DNA from: Agelaius tricolor
Taxonomy: Eukaryota; Chordata; Aves; Passeriformes; Icteridae
DNA length: 64,000 bases
NCBI GenBank assembly: GCA_023055355.1
Contig: JALJCS010000039.1
Coordinates: 2,343,001 to 2,407,000 of the forward strand
Reading direction: 5' to 3'
Position numbers and translations under genes: made by a program. Each line of letters begins with the position of its first letter. Position 1 is the first letter of the stretch. Positions 45,615 to 57,000 of this stretch are shown here, piece after piece. The notes below the pieces were generated by a model, which saw only the letters and a list, made by a program, of their open reading frames with translations, was not told the origin of the DNA and ran no database searches.

Positions 45615-48600
45615 ATGGAGCAGAGACCCCCGAGAGTGCCCAAGATGGCCTGGGTGGAGGAGGAGGAGGAGGAAGAAGGCCCTGGAGCTGCCCCAGCACA
45701 GGAGACTGAGGAGGTGGTGCCATTCCAGCCACCGCAGGAGGGTGAGTGGCAGAGCTGGGCTGCAGGGCTGGAGCCTGCAGCCAACTTGGCCCCATCCCAT
45801 CCCATCCTATCCCATCCCATCTCATCCCGTCTGATCCCATCCCATGCCATGCCATCCCATCCCATCCCATGTCATCCCATGCCATGCCATGCCATGCCAT
45901 GCCATGCCATGCCATGCCATGCCATGCCATCCCCTGGGGAAATGCCCACGGACAGAACGGAAGAGGGCCCAGGCAGTCACCCCGCAGTGGCCATGCTCCA
46001 TCCCCTGGGGCCTCCTGGGGCTCTCCCAGCCTGGGGAGCGCAGGGCTGGGCTGTGTTCTCCGGCCTCTCCCGCAGCCCCTCAGCTCTGGCTGCGCTCGCT
46101 CTTTGCCAGATGCAGCCCTGGAGCGCCCACAGGAGCAGGAATCCAGCCGTGGCCTCTTCCGCAGAACAGCGCAGGTACCTGCAGCCACCCCCAGCTGGGC
46201 TGGGCCTGCTGTCCCTGCTCAGCCCAGCACCGTGTGTGCAGCACTCCATGCAACATCCCCGGCTTCCTGCCCTTCTCCTACAGTTCATCTGCAAATTCAT
46301 CAGGAGAATGCAGGAGGAAGAGACCATCGCCATGGGCACTGGGCTCCAAGCATACTCGCCCATGTTCCAAACCAAGACCAGCGCTGCCCTCCTGTCTATG
46401 CTTGTACAGGAAGATTTTTACTATCCAGACCAAGTAAGCAGCCTGTGGGCAGGGTTTGATCCTCCCAGGAATTGCTTGGCCTCCCAAGCCACGCATGCTG
46501 GTTGCTGTGAGCCTTTGAGGCCACATGGCATTGTGCGGGGAAGGGAAGCACTTCTCTGGGCAAGATGGGAACATTGCTCCCTCTGGCAGCTTCCCAAGTC
46601 TCCCTGTGCCTTCTGCAGGTGCCCGCCATGGTGAGGTTCATCCACCAGTGGCTCGTGGCCAATGACTGTCCTGAGCCCAGGCTGGACGAGGCCCTGCTGG
46701 ACCTCACAGAAGCACAGCCAGATGATGCAGTCCTGACGCTCCTGCGTGTGGCCCCGTCCTGTGACAGGTATGGGGCCCACCTGCCCAGAGGGCTCAGGCC
46801 TCCCCATCCCATCACCCTGTACAGCCTGTCCCAGGTGTCTGAGCAACAGAGACTTCCAGGGCCCTCTGGCTGCTGCCTTTCCCAGCCCTGGCACATCGGC
46901 CCCTGAGCCTGCTGCCATGCTCCCTCCCTGCCCCTCAGGGCTCTGTCCCCACAGGCCTGGGCTGCCTGGCTGCTGCTGGCCAGGCCCAGTGGGCAGAGGC
47001 AGAACTGGCAGCCAGCTCAGCTCCCCCCGGTGCTGTGTCTGAGACCCCCCTGAGACAGAGCTCTGACCCCGCAGAGCTGCCATGGCCATGTGGAAGACCA
47101 TCATGGGCTCAGCCAGGACTGCAGAGCTGGCACAGCTGATCCTCCTGGATGTGCTGGGGAGCTGGCCAGAGTACAGCACGTGCACCTCCAATGGGGACCA
47201 AACGGGTGTCTTTGGCCTGGCTGTGAGTTTCTGCAAGTGGCCTTTGCTGGCCCCAAGGCCGCCTCTCCAGAGCTCTCCATCCTCCTTCCCCCACTGCATC
47301 TGCCTGCCTCAGGCAGAGGCCTGAAACCTGGCCCAGGGGCAGCTTCAGGCCCAGCAGGCCCCGTGCTCCCCCTGCCTCTCTCCGGGCCTCTCCCTGCCAG
47401 GCTCGGGCCCTGCCACACGGACGCCTGGGCACTGAGCGCTGTCCCGGGGGGGCTTTGTCCTTTGCAGGCAACCGTGGTGATGTGGAAGATCCTGCAGGTG
47501 CCCTGTCTGCCACGGATATTGAAGGTGTATTTTCCCCGCCTATTTGTGCATCTGCTCTTCCAAGTGTTCTCCAGCACGGAAGAGATGCCAGAGGAGGTCG
47601 ATGCCTTCTGGAAGGGATGTCAGCAAGAGCACGGCCTTGCTACCAGCCCGAACAGGTGCACCATGCCACTCCTCCTGTCCCTGCCACGTGGCCTGCCAAG
47701 GAGCCAGTGCTGCCAGCGTGACCTGGCCTTTGCTGTGCACACAGGTTTGCAGTGCGCACCCTGAAGTGCCTGCTCTGCCTTCTCCGCTGTGAGCATGTGG
47801 TGGTGGCAATGGAACGCAGGTGTGGCTGGGACACGCTGCTCTCTCTTGACACCCACCACTTTGCCGTGGCTCTGCTGGCCAGGTAAGAGCCCTTTCTCCC
47901 CACTGCCTCTGACATTTGTGCTCTGTGCCCAGCTGTCCCCCAAACTGCCCATGATCATGGGCCAGAGGGCCTTGTCACTGAAGGACGGCCAAGCAGACTA
48001 GAAAAGGCTGGCAGAGGAGGGTGCCCATGAGCAACCAACTCCTAAATGGCCCACGTCCCCTTGCTGGAAGGGTGGTGGGGAAAGATGAGAACTCTGAGAG
48101 TCACTCCTGGGAGAGATTTGCCCCACTGGCTCAGGGTCTTGTTTGCTTTTTCCTCTCTTTAGAGAAATTTGCCAGTCAGCCGTACACTTCTGTTCCGGGA
48201 TTGCATTCTACCTGCTCGCCCTGCGCGACCAAGAGATCCCATACTGGGATTTCCCTGCCCTGGCATTCCTTGTGGAGGTGAGTCTCAAGGCCAGCACTGC
48301 CTCCCAGCTCCCTGCCCTCTCGTAGGCACAGCTGCCAGGACGGTGCCCGTGCCCTGTGCTGCTGCCTGGGCCCAGCCCTTTGCAGTTCCGGGCTCCTGCC
48401 GGCCGGCTCCCTGTCAATGCCGGTGCCTTTCAGATCCTCGAGTGCCTGGACTTGAGGGAATGCAGTGACAGTGTTCTGGAGATCATGGCACGGAACCTGC
48501 AGAGCGAGCACAGGGCCAGGCGTTACTTGGCACTCAGAGGCCTGGTAGTGCTGGGCAAGAATCCCTTGATGGTGAGAAGGGGGCAGTGGCTGAAGCCGTG

Positions 48601-51491
48601 CAGGCAGCGTGGGGCTGGGCAAGGCAGTCGCTTGGCCTTGCCTGGGCTTGGGGCGCTGGGGCAGCTGCTCCCAGCTCTCCTGCCACTTGCTTCAACTGCC
48701 CCAGTGCTTTGGGACAGGCCTTTGGCCTCTGGGCCCTGCAGCAGCAGGCTGGCCTTTCACCAACTTGTGTTCCGCACAGGCTGAAAAAATGGGGAGCCTG
48801 ACTGAAAGTCTTGTGGAGCTCCTGCAGGAAAATGATAGCGACATGATCAGGATGACCATTCTTCTACTCAGATATTTGCTCCTGGATAATGGTGCCCCAA
48901 TAGCCACCCCCATTGCCCTGCAGCTGGCTGAGGCGCTCCTGAAACTCTTTGACCACGTAAGGCTCTGTGCCCACAGCCTCGGCCACCGGCTGCTGCCCGG
49001 ACACTTGGTGCCCTGTGCAGATGCAGGCCTGTGCCCTGGGGGGCCTGAAGCAGCTGATGCTGAGGACTTTTGCCCTTCCTTTCATAAAGGATGATGTCCA
49101 GGTGCAGCTGAACTGCATGTGTGTCTTTCAAGAGATGCTGGACTTATTAACAGAAGATGGAAGAAAGGCCCTGAAGTCCCACGTGCGCCAGAGCCTGGTG
49201 CCACTCTACTTGCACTGCCATGATGAGAATCAGATTGTTGCTAAGGTGACGACCCGTGGCCACCTGCTGTCCCCCTGGGAGGGGACTGGGCTGCCTCCTG
49301 CCCTGGCACCTTGCGGGCTGCAGCCTCCTTCAGGCTGTGGCACTGGGATGCTCCTGTGCCCTGGCCTGTGGGGCCATCTGTGCCTCTCTGCTGTTCTCCA
49401 GGCCTCCTGCGTAGTACTGCATTCTTCGGCCAGATTCCTAAAGAGGAATCTCGAAGAAATGCTCCAGGTGGATCAGACATGGAGGTTTGGCGAGTGCCTG
49501 GTAAGAGAAGCCGAGAACCCCCAAGCTCAGCCTGGAGAAGGCCCCTGAGGGCGGCGCTCAGTGTGCGGGGCCGGGCAGCTGTGCCCCTGCCCGCTGCTGC
49601 AGCCAGAGGCCGCGGGAGCTCTTCTCCAGGCTCCCGTGGGCCCGAGCCGGGTGCCCATGGAGCCCCGGCCCGGCGGGGCTGCGGGCTGGCACCGCGGCTC
49701 CCCGGGCAGCAGCCGGCCCTCTGCCCCCTGCCCTCGGGAGCCCTTGGCCAGCGGCTGCAGGCCGCGCCTCAGGCCTGTGCGGCCAGGGGAGGCCGGGGCT
49801 GGGCGCAGGCAGCGCCCGGCCCAGGGGCTGAGCCCGCGCCAACCCTTCCCTCCTGCCACTCTTTGCAGCTGGCAGAGGACAGGAGCAGAGTGGCCGAGCA
49901 CCTGCGCCGGGCCCTGCGCTACCTGCAGAGCCCACAGGAGCCCCTGCGAGAGGCGGCCATCAGGTTCATGGGTGAGCCACTCCCAGCTCCCTCCTTGGCC
50001 CGGCCCGCCGCACCTCGGCCTCAGCCCCGCCTGCTGCCCCGGCAGCGCCGGCCGGGCCCGGCGCCGTGGAGCCCCGCCCGGCCTGGGCATTGCTGCTGCC
50101 GCCCTCTGGCAGCCGTGCCCTGGGGCGGCAGCGTGCGGCAAGGGCCGGGCTGTGCCCTGCCGGGCCAGCAGCCCGTGTGGCCGCAGCGCCGGCAGCGCCG
50201 CCGGCAGGGAGCTGTGCCGCTGGCGCCCTGACAGGCTCTGTGTTCACAGGCATGGCCGGGCGGCACCTGCGGGGGCAGCAGCAAGAGCTGCAGCTGATCT
50301 GCACTGGTGAGTGAGGCCAGCGGGCTGACAGCAGGGGCTGCCGGGCCCTGCCCCGGCTGCGGAGGGCTCTGCTCCCGGGGCCAGAGCACCCTGAGATTTC
50401 AGGGCCTCGTGGCCCATTCTTGGCCAGCAGCTTCGGGCTGATCCCCTTGCTCCTGCTCCATGGCAAGAGCCGGCTGGGAAGGCTCTGGCAGCAGGCTCTC
50501 CTTGGCTCCCCATAGATCTGGGATCTGACCTTGGCTCTGTTATGTTTGCCCAATTATCCCATCATAAAAAACCAAACAATATTTGAGATAGCAGCAATTT
50601 TAATTGAATAGTTTAGAAATATATCTTGACAATATAATTTGATTTAAAATAAAGGATAATTTGGTTCCAATAATAGCACGTAAGCAAAGGATAACTGCAG
50701 GCCATGGAGTGCAGGACCCTTGCCACCTCATGTATGAGCTTTCCAAGTGAAGATTCCCCCCTTTTATGCCATGTGTCAATGTCATCTCCTCCCATTTTCA
50801 ATTCATCACACTTCTACCTCCGCCCTCATCATCACCTTTAATGCGCATGCTAAACCGCTCGTTTTGGTTGTTGTACAAGTCTTTGGGGGTCATTTTTTGA
50901 TGAAGGCCTCTCTTCTTCCTCCACAATGTCCTTTAATTCACCTTTGGGTTACACATGCGCACCAAGCCAGTACAATGTAATCCAAAACTAACATTTAAGC
51001 ATCAAAGCAATAAATCTCTTACAGCTGGCGTTTTCCTGGGACCCAACCAGATTTTCCCTTCTTTCTGTAATTTTCAGTAACTGTTATCTCTTGCATTTTT
51101 CTCCTGTCCTTGAACATCTGCAGGGAGGGGGCGGTGGAACCCCTCCTCTCCCTTTTTTCTTGGCATTACAACTTTTAAATGTTTTATTATTATTTCCAAA
51201 TATTAATTACTGCATCAATATTGATTACTGTTTCAATTTTGTCAGCACAAATCATACCTATTTACCACAGCTCTGTTCGTCTCTCTTGCAGCCCTTGAAA
51301 GCCTGATGGAGGACATGAGCTGTGCTGTGTCAGAGCTGGCATTTCAAACACTGCATGTCCTCCGAGCAACAGCCAGTGGGCGATATTCCATCTTCCAGAG
51401 GCTGCAGGATCAGCTGCGCAGGGCATGGATGACTCGGCCTCGTCTGTCAGGGCTCGGCTGGCTGCACTGCTGGAGCTCTGAGGAGAGCTGA
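45615..51491 (+). CDS. MROH-family HEAT-repeat protein, copy 2 (15 exons, 669 aa)
   Basis: Exons: 45,615-45,741; 46,110-46,174; 46,284-46,433; 46,619-46,767; 47,075-47,222; 47,468-47,655; 47,745-47,882; 48,163-48,277; 48,434-48,571; 48,780-48,956; 49,090-49,245; 49,402-49,500; 49,869-49,971; 50,250-50,306; 51,292-51,491. All junctions are GT-AG and the 2,010 nt join without a break. Exon 1 differs from the other copies: it starts 'MEQRPPRVPK' and has an acidic 'EEEEEEEG' run. The end, 'RLQDQLRRAW' then 'CWSSEES', is the ending I recall for bird MROH-like proteins. Intron 14 is enlarged by an LTR. No canonical AATAAA was found within 150 bases of the stop. A protein-binding HEAT solenoid is the family expectation; partner and role are unknown. 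An in-frame upstream ATG exists at 45,504. Confidence 0.87.
45790..45934. repeat. (CCCAT)n/(GCCAT)n array, intron 1 of copy 2
   Basis: Around 28 pentanucleotide units, first CCCAT with variants, then uniform GCCAT. On the template strand this reads GGGAT and GGCAT, as in the other copies. It is the longest of the three arrays. Confidence 0.95.
50543..51269 (-). mobile_element. Solo LTR in intron 14 of MROH copy 2
   Basis: An AT-rich block of 727 bases with TG...CA ends interrupts sequence that is continuous in copy 1. An 8-base direct repeat GCTCTGTT flanks it (50,534-50,541 and 51,270-51,277), with one extra base at the left junction. On the - strand a TATA-like 'CATAAAAGGGG' lies near 50,765. 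It lies 22 bases before the exon 15 acceptor but leaves that acceptor intact. Confidence 0.65.
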
Positions 51492-52725
51492 TCTGGGAGG
51501 CTCTCTTTGCTGGGGCAACCTGAGCCAGCGGGGATTTTTAGTTTTCTTTAAGATTTTTCTGTTGTTCCATTCTATTTTTTACCCTATGTAAATATAGACT
51601 GTGTTATAATACAAAGAATCTCAGGAGACTTTTTTTTCTGCCCAGGGTCTGTAGGGAAGAGGGGGAAAAGGGTGCTTGTGCTCAGCCAGCTGCCCAGGCA
51701 TGCGGTGGGCAAGGGGAAATGGCCAGAAGCCCCTTGGCCTTTGGTGGTTCTGCTGAAGCCTTTGTGCTGCCCACAGAGCGGCTGGGCAGGGGCCGGAGCT
51801 GCGGGGATCCCTGCCAGAGCGGTGCCTGGAGATGGCCACAAGCCCTGTGCCAGGCAGGAAGCGCCATCCGTGTCCTCCCGCCCGTGTGCTGCTGCCTGCC
51901 TTGCTGAGGGCTCCCACGTGCCTCTGGATGGGGCTGCTCTGGAGCTGCTGTGGGGCTGTGGCACTGCTGCCGGGCAGCTTGGCCGGGCTGGGGCAGGGCC
52001 TGAGGGGCTGGGGCACTGGCAAGCCCTGAGCAATGGGCTGTCAGAGGCCACAAGCAGCCCCCTGGCAGCTGCCTTGTTCCTGACAGCCAGCTGCTCTGGC
52101 GCTTCCTCACTGGGCGGTTGGAGGGACCCCCTGGAATCAGGCGTGGAACCCTGGTCCCGGCCTTTCAGGGCTGTGAGGCCAGGAGTTGTGGGGCTGGGTG
52201 TGTGCCCTCCCTGTGCTCCGGACTGGAGCCCCCGGCCCCTCAGCCTTAGGCATGGAGCTCCACTGTCTGCTCTCCAAGTCTTGTTCCTGTTGCTGTGGGG
52301 GAGGCCGAGTTCTGCGGCTTTAGGCCCCATTGAGCCAGAAGAGCAGCAGCTTTGAGCCCAGAGGGGCCACAGAAAGGCCCTCTGGACAAAGGGCATTGCT
52401 GGCATTCCCAGGGCAGGGACACATGAGAGCGGCAGGCACCTTCGGGTGCCACACTGGCTTTGCACTGGGTCACCTCCCTGTGTGCAGGGCTGGCTCTTTG
52501 CTTTGCTGTCCTTGGCCTTTTGCTGTCGTGCTCCTTTGGCTGCCTGCAGCAAGGGGCAGCCCTGTAAGGAGGGTGAAAGGCCCTGTCTCCAACATCTCAA
52601 GGGGGAAATGGAGCTCTCCCGGCCCTCAGCCCATGCTGTAAGCAGAGCAGAACCTGTTCCCCAGCCCTGGCTTTCTGCTTGCTGCTGGCCTCTGGCCACC
52701 ATGACCCACTGCACTCGCTCTGAGT
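51492..52725. other. 3' flank of MROH copy 2, no gene seen
   Basis: GC-rich. 51,650-51,750 matches (reversed) the flank of copy 3 at 29,640-29,740. 51,960-52,110 matches, reversed, 53,890-54,010. A 382-codon ORF on the - strand (52,732-51,584) covers the stretch; its composition is that of GC-rich non-coding DNA and it overlaps the copy 2 flank repeat, so it is not called. Confidence 0.45.
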
Positions 52726-53060
52726 CGCCCACAGGATGGCTGGTGCCTCTTGGTTTGCTGATGGGACGTGAGGGTCACTGAGAGAAAAGTGGGTGTCCCA
52801 ATGCTGAGGGCACATGGGGTCACTGAGCAGACTTGAGGCTTCACCAGCAGGTTGCAGGTGCCTTTCTGTCACTGAAGGGAAGGCAGATGCCCCGTGGGTC
52901 GCTGAGGTGTCATGACAGTCTCTGAATGGGATGCAGATGCCCTGCATGCCACTGAGGCCAGCGAGAGTCCCTGAGGGGAGGCGGGTGTCTGTCTTGTCCC
53001 TCAGAGTGAGGCGGTGTCACTGAGGGAAAGGGAGGGGGACACGGGCACGCCGCGTGTGGC
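52726..53060. repeat. Degenerate minisatellite with 'GTCACTGAG' core
   Basis: 'GTCACTGAG', 'GTCGCTGAG', 'GCCACTGAG', 'GTCCCTGAG' and similar phrases recur about every 35-50 bases, each followed by a GGG/GGA-rich tail. At least eight units can be counted. It leads into the CpG-rich block. Confidence 0.6.
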
Positions 53061-53335
53061 TGAGCGCACATGCCGCTGGCTGAAGGGACGCCAGGGCCGC
53101 TGAGGGGCCGTGGGCTCGCCCTGAGGGACACGGCAGGGCCGGGCCGCTCCCCGCTGCGCCGCCGCCGCCCGCTCCCCGCCGCAGGGAGCGTTTCCCGCCC
53201 AGGCGCGGGCGGCCCCGCCCCGCCGCTCCCCTCAGCCGCGGGCGGCAACTCGAACCCGCTGGGGCCGCCCCGCGGGGCCGGGCGCCGGGCGGCCTTGCAG
53301 AAGCCCTGGGGGAGCTGCCCTGGGGCTGCCCTGCG
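53061..53335. promoter_or_regulatory. CpG island, candidate promoter
   Basis: Very GC-rich with dense CpG and several GC boxes (CCCGCCC/CCGCCGC), in contrast to AT-richer DNA from 53,430 on. Right after it, 53,355-53,402 could be a small exon beginning 'MGQACLSTRK' followed by a GT. No downstream exon was recognised, so a gene is not called. Confidence 0.4.
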
Positions 53336-54020
53336 CTCATACACACCGAGGAGCATGGGCCAGGCTTGCCTCAGCACCAGGAAGTGTTTCACTTGGCCAG
53401 GGGTAAAGCTGCAGTAGCTTCCAGGGAGAGAACTTCATAGCACAGGAATGCTGGAATTACCTGGTGCCTCCTGTACGGCATGAAATGAACATTTGGGCTT
53501 TCCAGTTGAGGTAATCACTGGACTGTGAGAATAATGAAATCAGAGGTGAACTGTCGAGTACATGTAGTAGATATTTGAGCAGGAAAATTTGAGGGGATCT
53601 CTAGGGAAAAAAATTACTTTTGAGGAAAAGTCTGAGTAATTTCTAGAGGGCACATGGAGATCATTTTGTGACAAAACCTGAGGTAAATGTTAGGGCAAAG
53701 ACAGAACATTTGGGGGGTAAAATCTCAGGTTCTCTGGCTTCCCACTGCCTCATCCCATGCCCCAGCAGGGGAGCTTTGCCCTCCCTGTGCCCAGCCAGCC
53801 CAGCCTGGGCACCTCAGGGGTGCCCCCACCCTCCTGCTGAGGCCCGGCCTGGAGGGCTCTGCCGCAGGCCTGGGAGACGCTCTGGGGAAGCGCCAGAGCA
53901 GCCGGGTGCCAGGGACAAGGCGGCTGCCTGGGGGCTGCTTGTGCCCTCTGACACCCAGTTCCTCAGGGCTTCCCAGCTCCCTGGCTCCTCAGGGGCCTCC
54001 TGGTGTTCTGCCAATTGACT
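53336..54020. other. Unassigned; contains an inverted repeat of 52.0 kb
   Basis: 53,890-54,010 is a diverged inverted copy of 51,960-52,110. Otherwise nothing is recognised. Confidence 0.4.
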
Positions 54021-57000
54021 GAGGTGATTTAAAGGACACATCACTGGAAATAATGGTCTTCTTTTACTGGGAATATGAAGGAACCACAATGTAAGATGAT
54101 ACAATCAATAAAAAATGTGAGCTTGGTTTTAGTGACAAGCAAAAACAAGCAAGGTAGTGCCCCTAAATCAGTACTGTAAGAAAGAAAGGAGAGCGATTTA
54201 GAAAGATGCATCACCAATTGCCTAAATTGTTTCTCATCTTGCAGATCTGCACTTGCTGGGGAGCCACATTTTACACCAAGGACCTGGGGAACCATTCCCA
54301 GCAATTGGGAAAATCCTAGGTGCTCCACCCACCCATAGATGAGGTCTCCAAATTTGCCCCGAAAGCTCTGTCTTCCTCCCCTCTGCTGCTTTAATTGTTT
54401 GTAATGATTTAATAAGGAGCACTATTCTTCCCTGCAGCAAACACAGGCACGTGGCATTTTATTACATTTTTTAGGGCCCCTGTTTGGAATTTCTTTGCTG
54501 TGTTTCCTTCTTTGCAGGCTTGGTCCAAAACTTGGAGAAGTCAGTGTGAGAACTGGCTTTTGTGCTGTCAACATTCTGAGTGTTGAGCCAGCACCAAATC
54601 CATGCAATTCTATGGGAAGAAAATAATAAGTACAAATGGCATGATTGAAACAAGGAAATGCTCTTGGCTTTGGCATTTTATGTGCACAAATGCACACCAG
54701 GAGAGGAAGAGCAAAGCAGGTACAAGCTCCCAGTGCTTGCAGAAGAATGAATGGAAATAACTTCCTGTTTAGGCTGGAAATCAGGAGAAAATTTGTACCC
54801 ATCAGAAAGGGGTTGAAGTGGAGCAGCTGCCTAGTGACAACAGACAGGTGGAGAAGTGAAACCCCAAATTAAAGGCTTTTAATGTGGAGTTGTTTGGACG
54901 TTGGGGTCTTTAGCAGCAGGTCTTGTGAGTGCCATGGGCAATGCAGGTGGCTTCCCAGGGGAGCATCCCTGTCCAGTGCCAGGGATCTGCTGCCCTGGTC
55001 CCACAGAGGGATTTGGGTTGTACCTGATGGCCCAGCAGAGCTTGGGGAAATGCCTCAGTGTTTTTTGGGTTTGAATGGCATTTGGGTCAAATCCAGTTTC
55101 TCCTCTGAGGGATGGAGTCTTGAGCTCCCACAGGTTTTGCTTGAACATTTCTTTCATCTGCCCCCCACCCCAAACCCCCCAGCAGATGCCCTGCTCCTGC
55201 CACTCTGTGTCTCCCACAGCTGGGATCCTCAGAACTTTTCCCTTACACTAAAAGAACTGGAAATTGGCTGGGTTTTGTTGCCTCTTGGCAACAAAATTGT
55301 CTCCTATTGTGCAGCTCGGGGGGAAAGAAACCTCTTCCTGCCTTCAGTCTGCTGCAACCAAGTGTTTTGTTCCTCTTTGTGAAGAGCTAGGAAGAAACAC
55401 TTCTTTTTAAGATGAGGCAGCCCAATTCAATTCCCTTAGCATTTTGAGCAAAATAACCAAGTGATTTATGTTGAAAGTCACTCCAAAATTTGGAAGAGAT
55501 CTTTTTAGAAAATATTTCTCTTGGTGACTGATTATGAGTGGGTATGGGAAGAAACTCTTTGCATTGAAGCACTCAAAGCAGTAATTTCTTCCCAAAAAGT
55601 AGATGTAATTACATTTTTGGGTGAAAAAAAGTAAGTACTAGTGGACCAAAGGAGCTTCAAGCTGATTTCTATTTGCTGCCAATGACTGAATTAAATGCAC
55701 AGGGTTCCTGTCAGCTCTGCCAGACAAAATGTTGCATTTGGGTTCTTGGGGGTTTTGTCAGAAATCTTCGTAGCATGAATAGTTCATGGACTTCTCTCTG
55801 CTGGCTTCAGCCATTCCTGCTGTCCATCATACCTTGCTATTATAAGGCAGCTCTTTTCATTATGTTGTCTTTTAATCCAGACATCGGAGCCTTTTTCTAC
55901 TTCTAGTGCCAGTTTTCAGTAGGACAAACATTTTCTCATCTGCGAGTGTATTCAGTGGTGGCCACAGAAGTGAAGGCAAGGAGCTGGCAGGTGATAATTG
56001 ATGAAACTTTCTATCATGGGAAAAAACTCAGCATTCAATTTCCATCTCCTTAGAAATCACTATTTCTTTTCTTGTCTCTTGTGCTCTTTGTGGCTGGTCT
56101 GAGGTTAGCGCTTGGAAATGCAATGATATGGATTCCAATTCTTTTGAGAGAGAATAATCTTGTACACAAAGCCAAATAAATTTAACTTTTCAATATTAGA
56201 GCAGTGTGACATCCAGGTTGGGGACCTGGCAGTGGTTGGTGCCTGGCCAGCCTCAGAACACAGAGTTTGTCCGATTTAGGTGAAATTTCATTCATTGGAG
56301 ACAAAGTAAAATTGCCTCTTATTTGCTCAGCACTAAAAATCCATCTGAAGCTCATTGCCAAGACTTGCTGCTGAATGATGGGATTAAGCCCTGCAATGGC
56401 ACCATGAAATGAGAGACTGGGAGAGGAATAATAAAAAATGCCCTTTCCAACCATGTGCAGGCCCTGATGTCCTGCTGTTGGCTTGGTGCTCTCAAAGGGG
56501 CAGATTTTGATGGTTTTAGAGGCACTAAGCTGGGCAGTGAAATGCACCTCAGGCAGCAATTGCATCTCTGGTGTCTGCAAGTGCCTTCATCTCCCTTCCT
56601 GCTCCTCAGAACTGAAATTCTGCAAGGACTGAGTGAATCTGGGGCTTTGGGAAGGCCCAGTAGTGACAGATTTTGGTGAGATTTGAGTCAGGAGATGGAA
56701 GCAGCAGCAGAAGGTGCTGTAATCTTCATTCTTGTGCTCCTCTTCATGCTGATGCAGTGTGAAGGAGGCAGGGATTCCATCAAGCACCTTCTGTAGCTCC
56801 TGAGGGAAAAAAACAAGTGGCAAGTTCTTTATTTGGTTAGAGTTTCAGGCTGTGCTGCACCTCAGGGCCAGGCTCTGCCTCTCTCTGCTCCAGCTGGTGC
56901 TTCCAAGCTGTCCTCTGTGGTTTTGATTTGCAAACCACCTCTCTGACCAGCTTCCACTTTGCTTTAAAACATTCAGCACCACGTTTGTGGCTGAACGGGT

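Larger units (their letters stand above)
39721..50533 (-). repeat. Right arm of large inverted duplication
   Basis: Inverted partner of 13,904-25,107. Matching order in reverse: solo LTR, ERV-B, LTR, CR1, intergenic DNA, 5' tandem repeats, MROH gene through intron 14. Homology ends close to the exon 15 acceptor, where the two genes carry unrelated last exons. Confidence 0.8.

Noticed and set aside
51584..52732. 382-codon ORF on the - strand
   Set aside because: Low-complexity composition (Ser, Ala, Pro, Gly), no known motif, and it overlaps MROH flank repeats that are not open elsewhere.
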